Origin: Variovorax ginsengisoli
GTDB lineage: Bacteria; Pseudomonadota; Gammaproteobacteria; Burkholderiales; Burkholderiaceae_C
NCBI RefSeq assembly: GCF_030486595.1
Contig: NZ_JAUJZH010000011.1
Span: 62,001-126,000, forward strand
Direction of reading: 5' to 3'
DNA length: 64,000 nt
Shown here: positions 54,860 to 64,000 of the stretch, piece after piece
Position numbering within the stretch: the first letter of the stretch is position 1
Layout of the letters: the number at the start of each line of letters is the position of its first letter
The notes under the pieces: model-generated
What the model was told of the DNA's origin: nothing
The model's input: the letters and a program-made list of their open reading frames with translations, nothing else
Database searches by the model: none
Translations under genes and position numbers: made by a program

Positions 54860-56158
54860 TCATTCATAGACTTCGGCGTCCGGGTCGGTCGCTTCCAGTT
54901 CGTAGCTCGCGGCCACCATTGCCAGCCGGCCGATCACGCCGTACATGTAGAAGCGGTTGGGCGCGCTGGCGCCCGGCTTGGCGCCCGGCTGTGGTAAGTG
55001 CGCACTTTCCGAGAACGCCAGCGGCACGAAGCTGGCGCCCGGCAGGTTCAGGTTCTCGTCCGGCGCGCGCTCGGCGTGCACGCGGTAGAAACCGCCGACC
55101 ACGTAGCGGTCCATCATGTAGACCACCGGCTCGGCGACGCCGTTGTGGACCCGCTCGTTGGTCAGCACGCCCTCCTGGACGATCAGGTCGCAGGGCTCCT
55201 GCCCTTCCTTGGCGGCGCCGGCCTTGCTGGCCCGCGGCCGGCGGACCAGGGCCTCGATCTCCTTGGCGTCGCGCACCGTCATGACGCCCAGGCCGGGGCT
55301 GCCGTTGTCGGTCTTGACCACCACGAAAGGCTTCTCGTTGATGCCGTATTCCTTGTACTTGCGGCGCACCTTGGTGAGCAGGGCGTCGACATGGCTGGTC
55401 AGGACGTCGATGCCCTGGCCGGTCGCGAAGCTGACCTCGGCCGCCTTGGCGTACATCGGGTTGATCAGCCAGGGGTCGATGCCCAGCAGCTTGCCGAAGC
55501 GCTTGGACACCTCTTCGTAGCTGTGGAAGTGGTTGCTCTTGCGGCGCACCGACCAGCCGGCGTGCAGCGGCGGCAGCAGGTACTGCTCGTGCAGGTCCTC
55601 GAGGATGCCCGGCGTGCCGGCCGACAAGTCGGTGTTGAGCAGGATGGTGCAGGGGTCGAAGTGCTTGAGCCCCAGGCGCCGCTTGCTGCGCGCCACCGGC
55701 TCCAGGCAGACCGTATCGCCGTTGGGCAGCTCGATCTTCTTCGGCGACTTGATCGCCGGATCGATCGAGCCGACCCGCACGTTCAGGCCGGCCATGTGGA
55801 AGATCCGCACCAGCTGGGCCACGTTGGCCAGGTAGAAGGTGTTGCGCGAATGGTTCTCGGGGATCACCAGCAGGTTGCGCGCCTCGGGGCAGATCTTCTC
55901 GATCGCCGCCTGCGCCGCCTGCACCGCCAGCGGCAGCATCTCGGGCGTGAGGTTGTTCCAGCCGCCCGGATAGAGGTTGGTGTCGACCGGCGCCAGCTTG
56001 AAGCCGGCGTTGCGGATGTCGACCGAGCTGTAGAACGGCGGCGTGTGCTCCATCCATTCGAGCCGGAACCAGCGTTCGATGGCGGGCGTCGAGTCGAGCA
56101 CGCGCTGCTCGAGTTCGTTGATGGGGCCGGTCAGGGCGGTGACGAGATGGGGGACCAT
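54860..56158 (-). CDS. gshA: Glutamate--cysteine ligase (proteobacterial GshA type)
   Basis: A 432-residue ligase making gamma-glutamylcysteine, the first committed step of glutathione synthesis. Recognisable stretches are FYSSVDIRNAGFKLAPVDTN, VIPENHSRNTFYLANV, ILLNTDLSAGTPGILED, KTDNGSPGLGVMTVRD and YRVHAERAPDENLNLPG. These belong to the ATP-grasp-like GshA group found in many beta- and some gammaproteobacteria, not the E. coli GshA fold. It heads gshA-kup-benE-gshB. The start ATG at 56158 is clear. Confidence 0.93.
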   Translation of the reverse strand: MVPHLVTALTGPINELEQRVLDSTPAIERWFRLEWMEHTPPFYSSVDIRNAGFKLAPVDTNLYPGGWNNLTPEMLPLAVQAAQAAIEKICPEARNLLVIPENHSRNTFYLANVAQLVRIFHMAGLNVRVGSIDPAIKSPKKIELPNGDTVCLEPVARSKRRLGLKHFDPCTILLNTDLSAGTPGILEDLHEQYLLPPLHAGWSVRRKSNHFHSYEEVSKRFGKLLGIDPWLINPMYAKAAEVSFATGQGIDVLTSHVDALLTKVRRKYKEYGINEKPFVVVKTDNGSPGLGVMTVRDAKEIEALVRRPRASKAGAAKEGQEPCDLIVQEGVLTNERVHNGVAEPVVYMMDRYVVGGFYRVHAERAPDENLNLPGASFVPLAFSESAHLPQPGAKPGASAPNRFYMYGVIGRLAMVAASYELEATDPDAEVYE

Positions 56159-56245
56159 GCGGCGGCCTTGTTGGATTTATGCCTGGGCTAAGCCAAGGAT
56201 TGTAGATTTGGGGACGGACGCCCCGATGACAAGCTCGCCCCCGCT

Positions 56246-56269
56246 TGCCCGGCGCTTCGCGTCCGGGCA
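56246..56269 (-). terminator. Possible terminator downstream of proA
   Basis: TGCCCGG (56246-56252) and CCGGGCA (56263-56269) form a 7-bp stem with a 10-base loop that can pair further internally. It lies 7 bp after the proA stop on the minus strand. No T run follows, so it may be a Rho-assisted or simply structural hairpin. Confidence 0.35.
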
Positions 56270-56275
56270 CCCGGG

Positions 56276-57568
56276 TCAGGTCCGTACTTCGCCCTGGCCC
56301 AGAACCACGTACTTGAGCGAGGTCAGGCCCTCGATCCCGACCGGCCCGCGGGCGTGGAACTTGTCGGTGCTGATGCCGATCTCGGCGCCCAGGCCGAACT
56401 CGAAGCCGTCGGCGAAACGGGTGCTCGCATTCACCATCACGCTGGCCGAATCGACCTCGCGCAGGAAGCGCTGGGCGTTCATGTGGTCGCGGGTGACGAT
56501 CGCGTCCGTGTGGTGGCTCGAGTAGTGGTTGATGTGCGCGATGGCCTCGTCCACGCCCTCGACCACCTTGATGCTGATGACCGCGGCCAGGTATTCCTCG
56601 GACCAGTCCGATTCGACCGCGTCGAGCACCTTGTCGGCCGGCAGGTGCCCGCCCTCGGCGCGCAGGATCTGCGCCGCCACCGGGTCGCAGCGCATCTCGA
56701 CGCCCTTGGCGGCGAAGATGGCGCCGATCTCGGGCAGGAAGGTCTCGGCGATCGACGAGGCCACCAGCAGGCCTTCAGCCGCGTTGCAGGGGCTGTATTT
56801 CTGGGTCTTCGCGTTGTCGACGATCTTCAGGGCCATGTCGAGCTCGGCCGTGTGGTCGACATAGACATGGCAGTTGCCGTCGAGGTGCTTGATCACCGGC
56901 ACCCGGGCGTCGCGGCTGATGCGCTCGATCAGGCCCTTGCCGCCGCGCGGAATGATGACGTCGACGAATTGCGGCATCGCGATCAGCTGCCCCACGGCCT
57001 CGCGGTCGGTGGTGCCCACCAGTTGCACGGCGTCGACCGGCAGGCCGGCCTCTTCGAGCGACTCGGCCACCAGCAGCGCCAGCGCCTTGTTCGATTCGAT
57101 CGCCTCCGAGCCGCCGCGCAGGATCGCCGCGTTGCCGCTCTTGATCGCCAGGCTGGCCGCCTCGATGGTCACGTTGGGCCGGCTCTCGTAGATCATGCCG
57201 AAGACCCCGATCGGCACCCGCATCTGGCCGACCCGGATGCCGCTGGGCTGCTGCCGCATGCCGATGACCTCGCCGATCACGTCGGACATCGCGGCCAGCT
57301 GCTCGCAGCCCTGGGCGACGGTCTCGATGGCCTTGGGGGTCAGCTTGAGGCGATCGACCATCGGCGCCGACAGGCCGGCGCCTTCGGCCCGCGCCAGGTC
57401 CTTGGCATTGGCTTCGGCCAAGGGGGCGGCCGCGGCGCGCAGGCGGCGCGCCAGCGCCTTCAGGGCCTTGTTCTTGGTGGCGGAATCCGCCCGTGCCATC
57501 AGGGCCGAAGCGAGCTTGGCTTGCAACCCGAGCGTCTGGACGTACTCGGAAACATTCAACGTATTCAT
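56276..57568 (-). CDS. proA: Glutamate-5-semialdehyde dehydrogenase (gamma-glutamyl phosphate reductase)
   Basis: A 430-residue aldehyde-dehydrogenase-fold enzyme that reduces gamma-glutamyl phosphate with NADPH in proline synthesis. Signatures are [58 protein letters not shown] and [13 protein letters not shown] with the catalytic cysteine. The C-terminal [22 protein letters not shown] is also typical. The ATG at 57568 fits. proB is not adjacent. It is separated from holA by 91 bp. Confidence 0.97.
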   Translation of the reverse strand: MNTLNVSEYVQTLGLQAKLASALMARADSATKNKALKALARRLRAAAAPLAEANAKDLARAEGAGLSAPMVDRLKLTPKAIETVAQGCEQLAAMSDVIGEVIGMRQQPSGIRVGQMRVPIGVFGMIYESRPNVTIEAASLAIKSGNAAILRGGSEAIESNKALALLVAESLEEAGLPVDAVQLVGTTDREAVGQLIAMPQFVDVIIPRGGKGLIERISRDARVPVIKHLDGNCHVYVDHTAELDMALKIVDNAKTQKYSPCNAAEGLLVASSIAETFLPEIGAIFAAKGVEMRCDPVAAQILRAEGGHLPADKVLDAVESDWSEEYLAAVISIKVVEGVDEAIAHINHYSSHHTDAIVTRDHMNAQRFLREVDSASVMVNASTRFADGFEFGLGAEIGISTDKFHARGPVGIEGLTSLKYVVLGQGEVRT

Positions 57569-57659
57569 CCCCGGATTGTGCCGCGAGGGCCAAAGGCGGC
57601 GTGCGCCAGGGGACAGTTGCGCACCATTCTTGTGCGTCGCCGGCCCGTCGCCCGCTCGG

Positions 57660-58733
57660 TCAGCGGGCCCGGGGCGCCGACGCGGCGGGTCCGCAGGCCC
57701 GGCATAGCATCAGCGCCAGCCGCTGCAGCGCCTGCCAGCCGTTGGCCGGCCAGTCGGGCTGCTTGAGGCCCTTGACGATGCCGTCGACCACGTGCGCGGC
57801 GCGCAGCATGCGCGCCAGCGCCCGGTCGTCGAGCCGCGGCAGCACCCGCTCGAAGGCCCGCTCGCGCGGACCCCAGATGCGGTTCTCGCGCAACGCCATC
57901 GGCAGTGGCCGGCCGGCCGCCATCGCGTCCCTGACCCGCTTCAGGGCCCGGATGTCCTCGGCCAGCGTGTAGTGCACCAGCACCTCGGCCTCGCCTTCGG
58001 CCTGCAGGCCGTCGAGCATGCGCGCGACCCGCTGCGGATTGCCCGCCAGCACCGCTTCCGACAGCTTGAAGACGTCGTAGCGCGCGACGTTGTTGACCGC
58101 GGCTTCGACCTGCTCCCAGCCGAGTTCGCCTTCAGGGTGCAGCAGCGCCAGTTTCTGGATTTCCTGGTGGGCGGCCAGCAGGTTGCCCTCGACCCGGTCG
58201 GCGAAGAACTGCAAGGTGCGCTGGCCTTCTTCGCCGGCCTTCACGCGCTGCCCCTGCAGCGCCAGCCGCTGGGCGATCCACTGCGGCAGCGCGGCGCGCT
58301 CGACGGTGTCGACCTGCAGGCTGACGCCATGGCTCTCGAGCGCGGCGAACCAGGCGCCGCTGCGAGTCGCCTTGTCGAGCCGGGGCAGCAGCACCAGCGT
58401 CAGGGTGCTGTCATCGCCGGCTGCGGCCTCGGCGATCTGCTGCAGCGCGGCGCTGCCGTCCTTGCCGGGCTTGCCCGACGGGATCCGGATCTCGACGATC
58501 TGCTTGTCCGCGAAGAGGCTCAGCGAACCGCCCGCCGCCAGCACCGCGCCCCAGTCGAAATGGGCACCGGCCACGGTGTAGGCGCTCCGCTCGGTATAAC
58601 CCTGGCTGCGCGCCGCGGCGCGGATCGCATCGGCGGCCTCCTGCGCCAGCAGCGGCTCGTCGCCGTGGATGACGTAGAGCGGCGCCACCCGCTTCGCGAG
58701 GTGGGACAAGAGCTGGGCAGTCGCGAGTTGCAC
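57660..58733 (-). CDS. holA: DNA polymerase III subunit delta
   Basis: A 357-residue clamp-loader subunit. Its N-terminal AAA+-like domain ([34 protein letters not shown]) lacks ATPase motifs, as expected for delta. A helical collar domain follows (from about 215, [22 protein letters not shown]). It opens the beta clamp through interactions near the N-terminus. The start is GTG at 58733. It is the last gene of leuS-lptE-holA, an order conserved in many proteobacteria. Confidence 0.93.
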   Translation of the reverse strand: MQLATAQLLSHLAKRVAPLYVIHGDEPLLAQEAADAIRAAARSQGYTERSAYTVAGAHFDWGAVLAAGGSLSLFADKQIVEIRIPSGKPGKDGSAALQQIAEAAAGDDSTLTLVLLPRLDKATRSGAWFAALESHGVSLQVDTVERAALPQWIAQRLALQGQRVKAGEEGQRTLQFFADRVEGNLLAAHQEIQKLALLHPEGELGWEQVEAAVNNVARYDVFKLSEAVLAGNPQRVARMLDGLQAEGEAEVLVHYTLAEDIRALKRVRDAMAAGRPLPMALRENRIWGPRERAFERVLPRLDDRALARMLRAAHVVDGIVKGLKQPDWPANGWQALQRLALMLCRACGPAASAPRAR

Positions 58734-58739
58734 GGCGTG

Positions 58740-59240
58740 TCAGAAGGCCTTGATCGCAGCCAGCCGGCGCAGCACCTGCTGGGCGATGTCGTTCTGCATG
58801 TCGCGGTACAGCAGTTCGGCCTCGCCTTCCTTGGCCAGCGCCGCCGTCTCGTTGTAGGTGATGTCGCGCGACTGCTGGATCTCGGTCGGCCCGAGCAATT
58901 CCTTGCCGCCCTGGCCCCGCACCCTGAAGCGCAGCGTCAGGATCAGCTGCAGTTCGCGCACCTGGCCGTCGGGCGTGGTCGAGAGCACGATGTTGTTGCG
59001 ACTCTCGCCCAGGATCTCCAGCACCGCCTCGGCCTTGTCTGCCTGGTCGGCCGGCAACACCTCCAGGGTGCCGGCGGCCCGCAGCTGCCGCCGCAGGTAG
59101 TTCGAGAACGCGGAGGTCCCCATCACCGCGATGCTCTTGAACGCGAACTCCGGCGCCTTGCGCAACTCGAAGCCGCAGCCTGCGAGCACCATCGCGCCCG
59201 CGGCCGCCAGAAAGCCGCGGCGGTTGGATCGGCGTCTCAT
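58740..59240 (-). CDS. lptE: LPS assembly lipoprotein LptE
   Basis: A 166-residue outer-membrane lipoprotein that plugs LptD during LPS insertion. The signal ends in the lipobox VLAGC with lipidated Cys22, followed by [19 protein letters not shown]. The LptE/RlpB body includes [20 protein letters not shown] and a C-terminal amphipathic helix. Its ATG overlaps the leuS stop (ATGA), and holA begins 6 bp after its stop. It complements the lptA and lptB genes elsewhere in the window. Confidence 0.93.
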   Translation of the reverse strand: MRRRSNRRGFLAAAGAMVLAGCGFELRKAPEFAFKSIAVMGTSAFSNYLRRQLRAAGTLEVLPADQADKAEAVLEILGESRNNIVLSTTPDGQVRELQLILTLRFRVRGQGGKELLGPTEIQQSRDITYNETAALAKEGEAELLYRDMQNDIAQQVLRRLAAIKAF

Positions 59241-61876
59241 AGAACCACGTTCACCAGCCGGCCCGGCACGACGATGATGCGCTTGGCAGCGGCACCCGCG
59301 GCGTGCTGAACGAAATCCTCGCAGGCGAGCGCGATCTTCTCGATCTCCGGCTTGGTCGCCGCGGCCGGCACGCGCAGCGAGCCGCGCAGCTTGCCGTTGA
59401 TCTGCAGCATCAGTTCAATCTCGTCGCGCGCCAGCGCGCTGGCGTCGACCACCGGCCAGGGCGCATCGAGCAGGCCGCCCTGGTCCTTGTCGTAGCCGAG
59501 CTGATGCCAGAGCGCGTGCGCGATGTGCGGTGTCGCCGGGTACAGGCAGCGCAGCAGGATGCCGAAGCCTTCGCGCACCGCGGCGCGGTTGCCGGCGTCG
59601 TCCGCGGCCGGCTTGAAGCCTTCCAGCGCGTTGAGCAGCTTCATCGCCCCCGACACCACCGTGTTGTACTGCATGCGCTGGTAGTCGTAGTCGATCTGGC
59701 GCAGCACGGTGTGGATCTCGTGGCGCAGCACCTTGGCCTCCTTGCCGAACACCGGCTGGCCCGCCGGCGCCGCCGCGGCGCCGGCGCCATGCTGCGCGAC
59801 GCCGAAGTTCCAGACCCGGCGCAGGAAGCGGTAGCTGCCTTCGACCGCTGCGTCGTTCCATTCGAGCGTGGCCTCGGGCGGCGCGGTGAACATGGTGTAG
59901 AGCCGGGCCGTGTCGGCGCCGTACTTCTCGATCAGGTCCTGCGGGTCGACGCCGTTGCGCTCGGTCTTGCCCATCTTGCCGACGCCGCCGTATTCGAGCT
60001 TCGTGCCGTCGGCCAGCGTGCCGCCGACGATGCGCCCCTGCGCGTCGAGTTCCGGCGTGACCTCCGAGGGCGGGAAGTAGTTCTTGCCGCCCTTCTCGCC
60101 CCGGTTGTAGAAGATGTGGTTGAGCACCATGCCCTGCGTCAGCAGCTTGCTGAAGGGCTCGTCGACCTTCACCAGGCCGAGGTCGCGCATGACCTTGGTC
60201 CAGAAGCGGGCGTAGAGCAGGTGCAGGATCGCGTGCTCGATGCCGCCGATGTACTGGTCCATCGGCATCCAGTACTGCGCGCCGTCGGCCACCATGGCTT
60301 CGTCGTTCGTCGGATCGCAGTAGCGCATGAAGTACCACGAGCTGTCGACGAAGGTGTCCATGGTGTCGGTCTCGCGGCGCGCGGGCTTGCCGCAGACCGG
60401 GCACACGACGCCGGCATGGAAGCCTTCGTGCTTGATCAGCGGGTTGCCGTGGCCGTCGGGCACGCAGTCGGTCGGCAGCACCACCGGCAGGTCCTTCTCC
60501 GGCACCGGCACCGCGCCGTGCTCTTCGCAATGAATGATCGGGATCGGCGTGCCCCAGTAGCGCTGGCGGCTCACGCCCCAGTCGCGCAGGCGCCAGGTGG
60601 TCTGCATCTCGCCCAGGCCCTTCTGGCCGAGGGCATGCGCCACCGCCTTGACCGCCTCGGCATGGTGCATGCCGCTGAAGTTGTCGGAATTGATGGTCAC
60701 GCCGCGCTGCTTGTCGGCGTACCAGTCCTGCCAGCGGTGGTAGTCGAAGTGCGGCTCATCGTCGACCAGCACGACCTGGATGATCTCGATGCCGTACTTG
60801 TTGGCGAAGGCGAAGTCGCGCTCGTCATGCGCCGGCACCCCCATCACGGCGCCGTCGCCATAGCTCATCAGCACGTAGTTGCCGACCCAGACCGGGACCT
60901 GCTCCTCGGTGATCGGGTGGGTCACGGTGAGGCCGGTCGGCACGCCCTTCTTTTCCTGCGTCGCCAGCTCGGCCTCGGTGGTGCCGCCGCCCTTGGCCTC
61001 GGCGATGAAGGCGGCCACCTTGGGGTTGGTCTTCGCGGCATGGACGGCCAGCGGATGCTCGGGCGCCACGGCGCAGAAGGTCACGCCCATGATGGTGTCG
61101 GCACGGGTCGTGAAGACGTACATGCGGCCGTCCTGGATCAGGTGGCCCTGGTCGTCCTTGATCTTGTGCGTGAACGCGAAGCGCACGCCTTCGCTCTTGC
61201 CGATCCAGTTCTCCTGCATCAGCTTGACGCGTTCGGGCCAGCCCGGCAACTTGTGCTGGGTGTGCTCGAGCAGTTCCTCGGCGTAGTCGCTGATCTTGAG
61301 GTAGTAGCCGGGAATCTCGCGCCGCTCGACCGTGGCGCCGGTGCGCCAGCCCTTGCCGTCGATCACCTGCTCGTTGGCCAGCACGGTCTGGTCGACCGGG
61401 TCCCAGTTGACCACCTGGGTCTTGCGGTAGGCGATGCCCTTCTCGAGCATCTTCAGGAACAGCCACTGGTTCCACTTGTAGTAGCTCGGATCGCAGGTGG
61501 CGATCTCGCGGCTCCAGTCGATCGCCAGGCCCATGGCCTGGAGCTGGCCCTTCATGTAGCCGATGTTCTCGTAGGTCCATTTCGCCGGTGGAACGCCGTT
61601 TTTGAGCGCTGCGTTCTCGGCCGGCAAGCCGAAGGCGTCCCAGCCCATGGGCATCAGGACGTTGTAGCCGCTCATGCGCAGGTAGCGCGTGAGCATGTCG
61701 TTGATCGTGTAGTTGCGCACGTGGCCCATGTGCAGCTTGCCGCTGGGGTAGGGCAGCATCGAGCAGGCGTAGTACTTCTTCTTGCGCGTGTCTTCGGTCA
61801 CGCGGTAGGCATCGGCGGCGGTCCAGTGGGCCTGGGCGGCCGACTCGACATCGGCGGGTTTGTAGCTGGGGTTCAT
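59237..61876 (-). CDS. leuS: Leucine--tRNA ligase
   Basis: An 879-residue class I synthetase. The HIGH motif is HMGH in [18 protein letters not shown]1 editing domain (about 220-420) includes [18 protein letters not shown] and [20 protein letters not shown] with the editing-site aspartate. In place of KMSKS the sequence has KMGKT (59963-59977) before ERNGVDP. The C-terminal domain has the anticodon-side helices and a typical end. The start ATG at 61876 gives the family N-terminus MNPSYKP; the open frame upstream is non-coding. It leads leuS-lptE-holA. Confidence 0.96.
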   Translation of the reverse strand: MNPSYKPADVESAAQAHWTAADAYRVTEDTRKKKYYACSMLPYPSGKLHMGHVRNYTINDMLTRYLRMSGYNVLMPMGWDAFGLPAENAALKNGVPPAKWTYENIGYMKGQLQAMGLAIDWSREIATCDPSYYKWNQWLFLKMLEKGIAYRKTQVVNWDPVDQTVLANEQVIDGKGWRTGATVERREIPGYYLKISDYAEELLEHTQHKLPGWPERVKLMQENWIGKSEGVRFAFTHKIKDDQGHLIQDGRMYVFTTRADTIMGVTFCAVAPEHPLAVHAAKTNPKVAAFIAEAKGGGTTEAELATQEKKGVPTGLTVTHPITEEQVPVWVGNYVLMSYGDGAVMGVPAHDERDFAFANKYGIEIIQVVLVDDEPHFDYHRWQDWYADKQRGVTINSDNFSGMHHAEAVKAVAHALGQKGLGEMQTTWRLRDWGVSRQRYWGTPIPIIHCEEHGAVPVPEKDLPVVLPTDCVPDGHGNPLIKHEGFHAGVVCPVCGKPARRETDTMDTFVDSSWYFMRYCDPTNDEAMVADGAQYWMPMDQYIGGIEHAILHLLYARFWTKVMRDLGLVKVDEPFSKLLTQGMVLNHIFYNRGEKGGKNYFPPSEVTPELDAQGRIVGGTLADGTKLEYGGVGKMGKTERNGVDPQDLIEKYGADTARLYTMFTAPPEATLEWNDAAVEGSYRFLRRVWNFGVAQHGAGAAAAPAGQPVFGKEAKVLRHEIHTVLRQIDYDYQRMQYNTVVSGAMKLLNALEGFKPAADDAGNRAAVREGFGILLRCLYPATPHIAHALWHQLGYDKDQGGLLDAPWPVVDASALARDEIELMLQINGKLRGSLRVPAAATKPEIEKIALACEDFVQHAAGAAAKRIIVVPGRLVNVVL

Positions 61877-62048
61877 GGGCACTCGACAACGACCCGGCGC
61901 CAGGCGGCCGGGGGAAGGCGGATTATCGCGGGGAACTGATACTCGCCCCCGGGTTAGGCTCACTTCATGTAGCCCGTCCACCGCCTGCCTGGGGGCGAGC
62001 GGCATGCTTTTCGCATGCCACAATGAATTCGATTCCCTGGGGACATGC

Positions 62049-63671
62049 ATGGCGAAGGACTGGTGGCGGGGCGCGGTGATCTACCAGATCTACCCGCGCA
62101 GCTTCATGGACAGCAATGGCGACGGCATCGGCGATCTGCCGGGGATCACGGGCACCTTGGGCCACGTGGCGGGCCTGGGGGTGGACGCGATCTGGATTTC
62201 TCCGTTCTTCCGCTCCCCGATGAAGGATTTCGGCTACGACGTCTCGGACTACCGGGCGGTCGACCCGATCTTCGGCACCCTGGCCGATTTCGACGCCCTG
62301 CTGGCCCGGGCCCACGGGCTCGGCCTCAAGATCATCATCGACCAGGTGCTGTCCCACACCTCCGACCAACATGCCTGGTTCGCCGCCAGCCGGGCCAGCC
62401 GCGACAACCCGCAGGCCGACTGGTACGTCTGGGCCGACCCCCAACCCGACGGCACGCCGCCCAACAACTGGCTCTCGGTCTTCGGCGGCTCGGCCTGGCA
62501 ATGGGACTCGCGGCGGCGCCAGTACTACCTGCACAGTTTCCTGGCAGAGCAGCCAGACCTCAATTTCCATTGCCCCGCCGTCCAGGAGGCGCTGCTGGGC
62601 GAGGTGAAGTTCTGGTGCGAGCGCGGCGTCGACGGCTTCCGCTTCGATGCCTGCAACCACCAGTTCCACGATGCGCAATTGCGCGACAACCCGCCGGCCA
62701 GCGGTGGCGAGGTGAGCACGGTGCGGGCCGACAACCCCTATGCGATGCAGCAGCACCTGCACGACAAGAGCCAGCCTGAGAACCTGCTGTTCCTCGAAAA
62801 GCTGCGCCGGCTGCTCGACGGCTATGGCGCGGTCGCGCTGGGCGAGGTCGGCGACGAGGACGCGCCGCCCGTGATGGCGCGCTACACCGAACGCGACAAG
62901 CGGCTGCACCTGGCCTACAGCTTCAGCCTGCTGACCAGCGAACACAGCGCGCGCCACCTGCGGACCCAGGTCGAGGCGCTCGACAGCGCCCTGGCCAGGA
63001 CCGACGGCTGGGGCTGCTGGGCGGTGTCGAACCACGACGTGCCCCGGGTCGCCAGCCGATGGAACGCCGCCGGCTCGGCCGACACCCGGCGCGACCGGCT
63101 CTGGCTGGCGCTGCTGCTGTCGCTGCGCGGCAGCGCCAGTGTCTACCAGGGCGAGGAACTCGGCCTGCCCGAGGCCGAGGTGCCCTTCGAGCTGCTGCAG
63201 GACCCGTACGGCCGCGCCTTCTGGCCCGAATTCAAGGGCCGCGACGGCTGCCGCACCCCGATGCCCTGGCGGGCCGACCAGCCGCACGGGGGCTTCACCG
63301 ACGGGCTGCCCTGGCTGCCGGTATCGGAAGCCCACCTGGCACTGGCGATCGACCAGCAGGCCGGCGATCCGCGCTCGATGCTGCACTACAGCCGCGCCCT
63401 GCTGCACTGGCGCCGCACCCAGCCGCTGCTGCGGACCGGCGGCATGCGCTTCTTCGATGCGCCCGAACCCTTGCTGTGGTTCGAGCGGCGCGAAGGTGAC
63501 AAGGCGCTGCAGGCGGTGTTCAATCTGTCCGACGCACCGGCGACGCTGCAACTGGACGCGCCGTTGGTGCCGCTGCCCGGATCGCCGTTCGCCGGCGCCG
63601 GACTCGACGGCCGCATGCTGACGCTGCCGCCCTATGGCGTTTTCATGGGAGAACCCCCGCATGCTGCCTGA
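62049..63671 (+). CDS. GH13 alpha-glucosidase
   Basis: A 540-residue glycoside hydrolase family 13 enzyme of the oligosaccharide alpha-glucosidase branch. The start [15 protein letters not shown] is followed by [16 protein letters not shown]. The four conserved regions include [18 protein letters not shown] with nucleophile Asp200, ALGEVGDED with acid/base Glu266, and SNHDVPR with Asp330. Its action on maltodextrin or sucrose-like alpha-glucosides is likely. It overlaps the ATG of glgB by 11 bases, which places it in a glycogen/maltodextrin operon. Confidence 0.92.
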   Translation: MAKDWWRGAVIYQIYPRSFMDSNGDGIGDLPGITGTLGHVAGLGVDAIWISPFFRSPMKDFGYDVSDYRAVDPIFGTLADFDALLARAHGLGLKIIIDQVLSHTSDQHAWFAASRASRDNPQADWYVWADPQPDGTPPNNWLSVFGGSAWQWDSRRRQYYLHSFLAEQPDLNFHCPAVQEALLGEVKFWCERGVDGFRFDACNHQFHDAQLRDNPPASGGEVSTVRADNPYAMQQHLHDKSQPENLLFLEKLRRLLDGYGAVALGEVGDEDAPPVMARYTERDKRLHLAYSFSLLTSEHSARHLRTQVEALDSALARTDGWGCWAVSNHDVPRVASRWNAAGSADTRRDRLWLALLLSLRGSASVYQGEELGLPEAEVPFELLQDPYGRAFWPEFKGRDGCRTPMPWRADQPHGGFTDGLPWLPVSEAHLALAIDQQAGDPRSMLHYSRALLHWRRTQPLLRTGGMRFFDAPEPLLWFERREGDKALQAVFNLSDAPATLQLDAPLVPLPGSPFAGAGLDGRMLTLPPYGVFMGEPPHAA

Positions 63672-64000
63672 AGCCGAAGTCCGCGCACTGATGCGCGCCG
63701 AACATGGCGACCCGTTCGCCGTGCTCGGTCCGCACGAGACGGACGAGGGCTTGTGGGTCCGCGCCCTGCTGCCGGGCGCGCAGTCCGTGGCCGTGCTGCA
63801 CTCGGGCTCGGGTTGGCCGCTGGCCCAACTCGACCGCCAGGGCGACAGCGACCTCTTCGCCGCCCTGGTGCCGGCCTCGGAGGCCCGGCTCGGCTATCGC
63901 TTCGAGGTCGACTGGGGCGCGCACAGATCGGCGCTCGAAGACCCGTATCGATTCCCGCCGGTGCTCGGCGAGACCGACGTCTGGCTGCTGGCCGAGGGCA
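63661..64000 (+). CDS. glgB: 1,4-alpha-glucan branching enzyme, N-terminal part (partial)
   Basis: The first 113 codons of a gene running off the window. The visible part starts [25 protein letters not shown] and continues with a beta-sandwich pattern (WVRALLPGAQSVAVLH, YRFEVDWG, then EDPYRFPPVLGETDVWLL). This matches the N-terminal CBM48-type domains of GlgB, including the near-invariant DPYRFPPVLG. The catalytic GH13 part lies beyond base 64000. The start overlaps the end of the GH13 glucosidase gene by 11 bp, so they are co-transcribed. Confidence 0.9.
   Translation, partial: MLPEAEVRALMRAEHGDPFAVLGPHETDEGLWVRALLPGAQSVAVLHSGSGWPLAQLDRQGDSDLFAALVPASEARLGYRFEVDWGAHRSALEDPYRFPPVLGETDVWLLAEG

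Overview
The window is GC-rich (about 68-70 percent by eye), densely coded DNA from a betaproteobacterium, most likely a member of the Burkholderiales close to the Comamonadaceae (Variovorax/Ramlibacter/Acidovorax type). The reasons are the argS-SPOR-dsbA run, the lptA-lptB-rpoN run, the cytochrome b561/YceI trio, the LysR/DUF2917 pair, the proteobacterial-type gshA, and many ATGA stop/start overlaps. It reads as ordinary chromosome. I see no rRNA or tRNA gene, insertion sequence, prophage or CRISPR array.

Layout. 0-15.5 kb: a NarL-type response regulator with its hybrid kinase, an MFS exporter divergent from a SufR-like regulator, pgpA-cinA, small enzymes, panE with another MFS carrier, a SEC-C protein, a glutamate-synthase-like membrane enzyme coupled to a small kinase, a lone PIN protein, a glutathione transferase and rlmL. 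15.5-19.2 kb: a second hybrid kinase, cytochrome b561 and two YceI proteins. 19.2-22.5 kb: a compact island that looks accessory. It has a perfect FNR-type box, a frameshifted small gene, a strong terminator, an MFS carrier, a Crp/Fnr regulator without an Fe-S cysteine set, and an exported VOC protein.

22.6-30.5 kb, minus strand: cell-envelope and core genes (clsC, rpoN, lptB, lptA, then dsbA, a SPOR protein and argS). 30.6-42.1 kb: psiF-like and DUF2214 genes; an acyl-CoA lyase, CoA-transferase and LysR operon under two tandem operator-like palindromes; glcB divergent from it; the DUF1800/DUF1501 export pair; a ProQ/FinO protein; and a LysR/DUF2917 divergon. 42.2-46.9 kb: a beta-oxidation operon (thiolase, enoyl-CoA hydratase, acyl-CoA dehydrogenase), then a PPi-type phosphofructokinase and a CWC protein. 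46.9-56.2 kb: a zinc metallopeptidase-like protein, a DHA2 MFS exporter, a class II amidotransferase, and gshA, kup, benE and gshB in one direction. 56.3-61.9 kb: proA, then holA, lptE and leuS. The right end opens a glycogen/maltodextrin operon (GH13 glucosidase and the start of glgB).

Themes are thiol chemistry (gshA, gshB, two-cysteine DsbA, GST), acyl-CoA catabolism feeding acetyl-CoA towards malate synthase, and outer-membrane assembly. The best candidate for something undescribed is the 19.2-22.5 kb island. Next is the paired-palindrome operator at 34.6 kb. Starts were chosen by ATG/GTG position, family N-termini, ribosome-binding sites and overlap with neighbours; functions rest on motifs read by eye, not on database searches.
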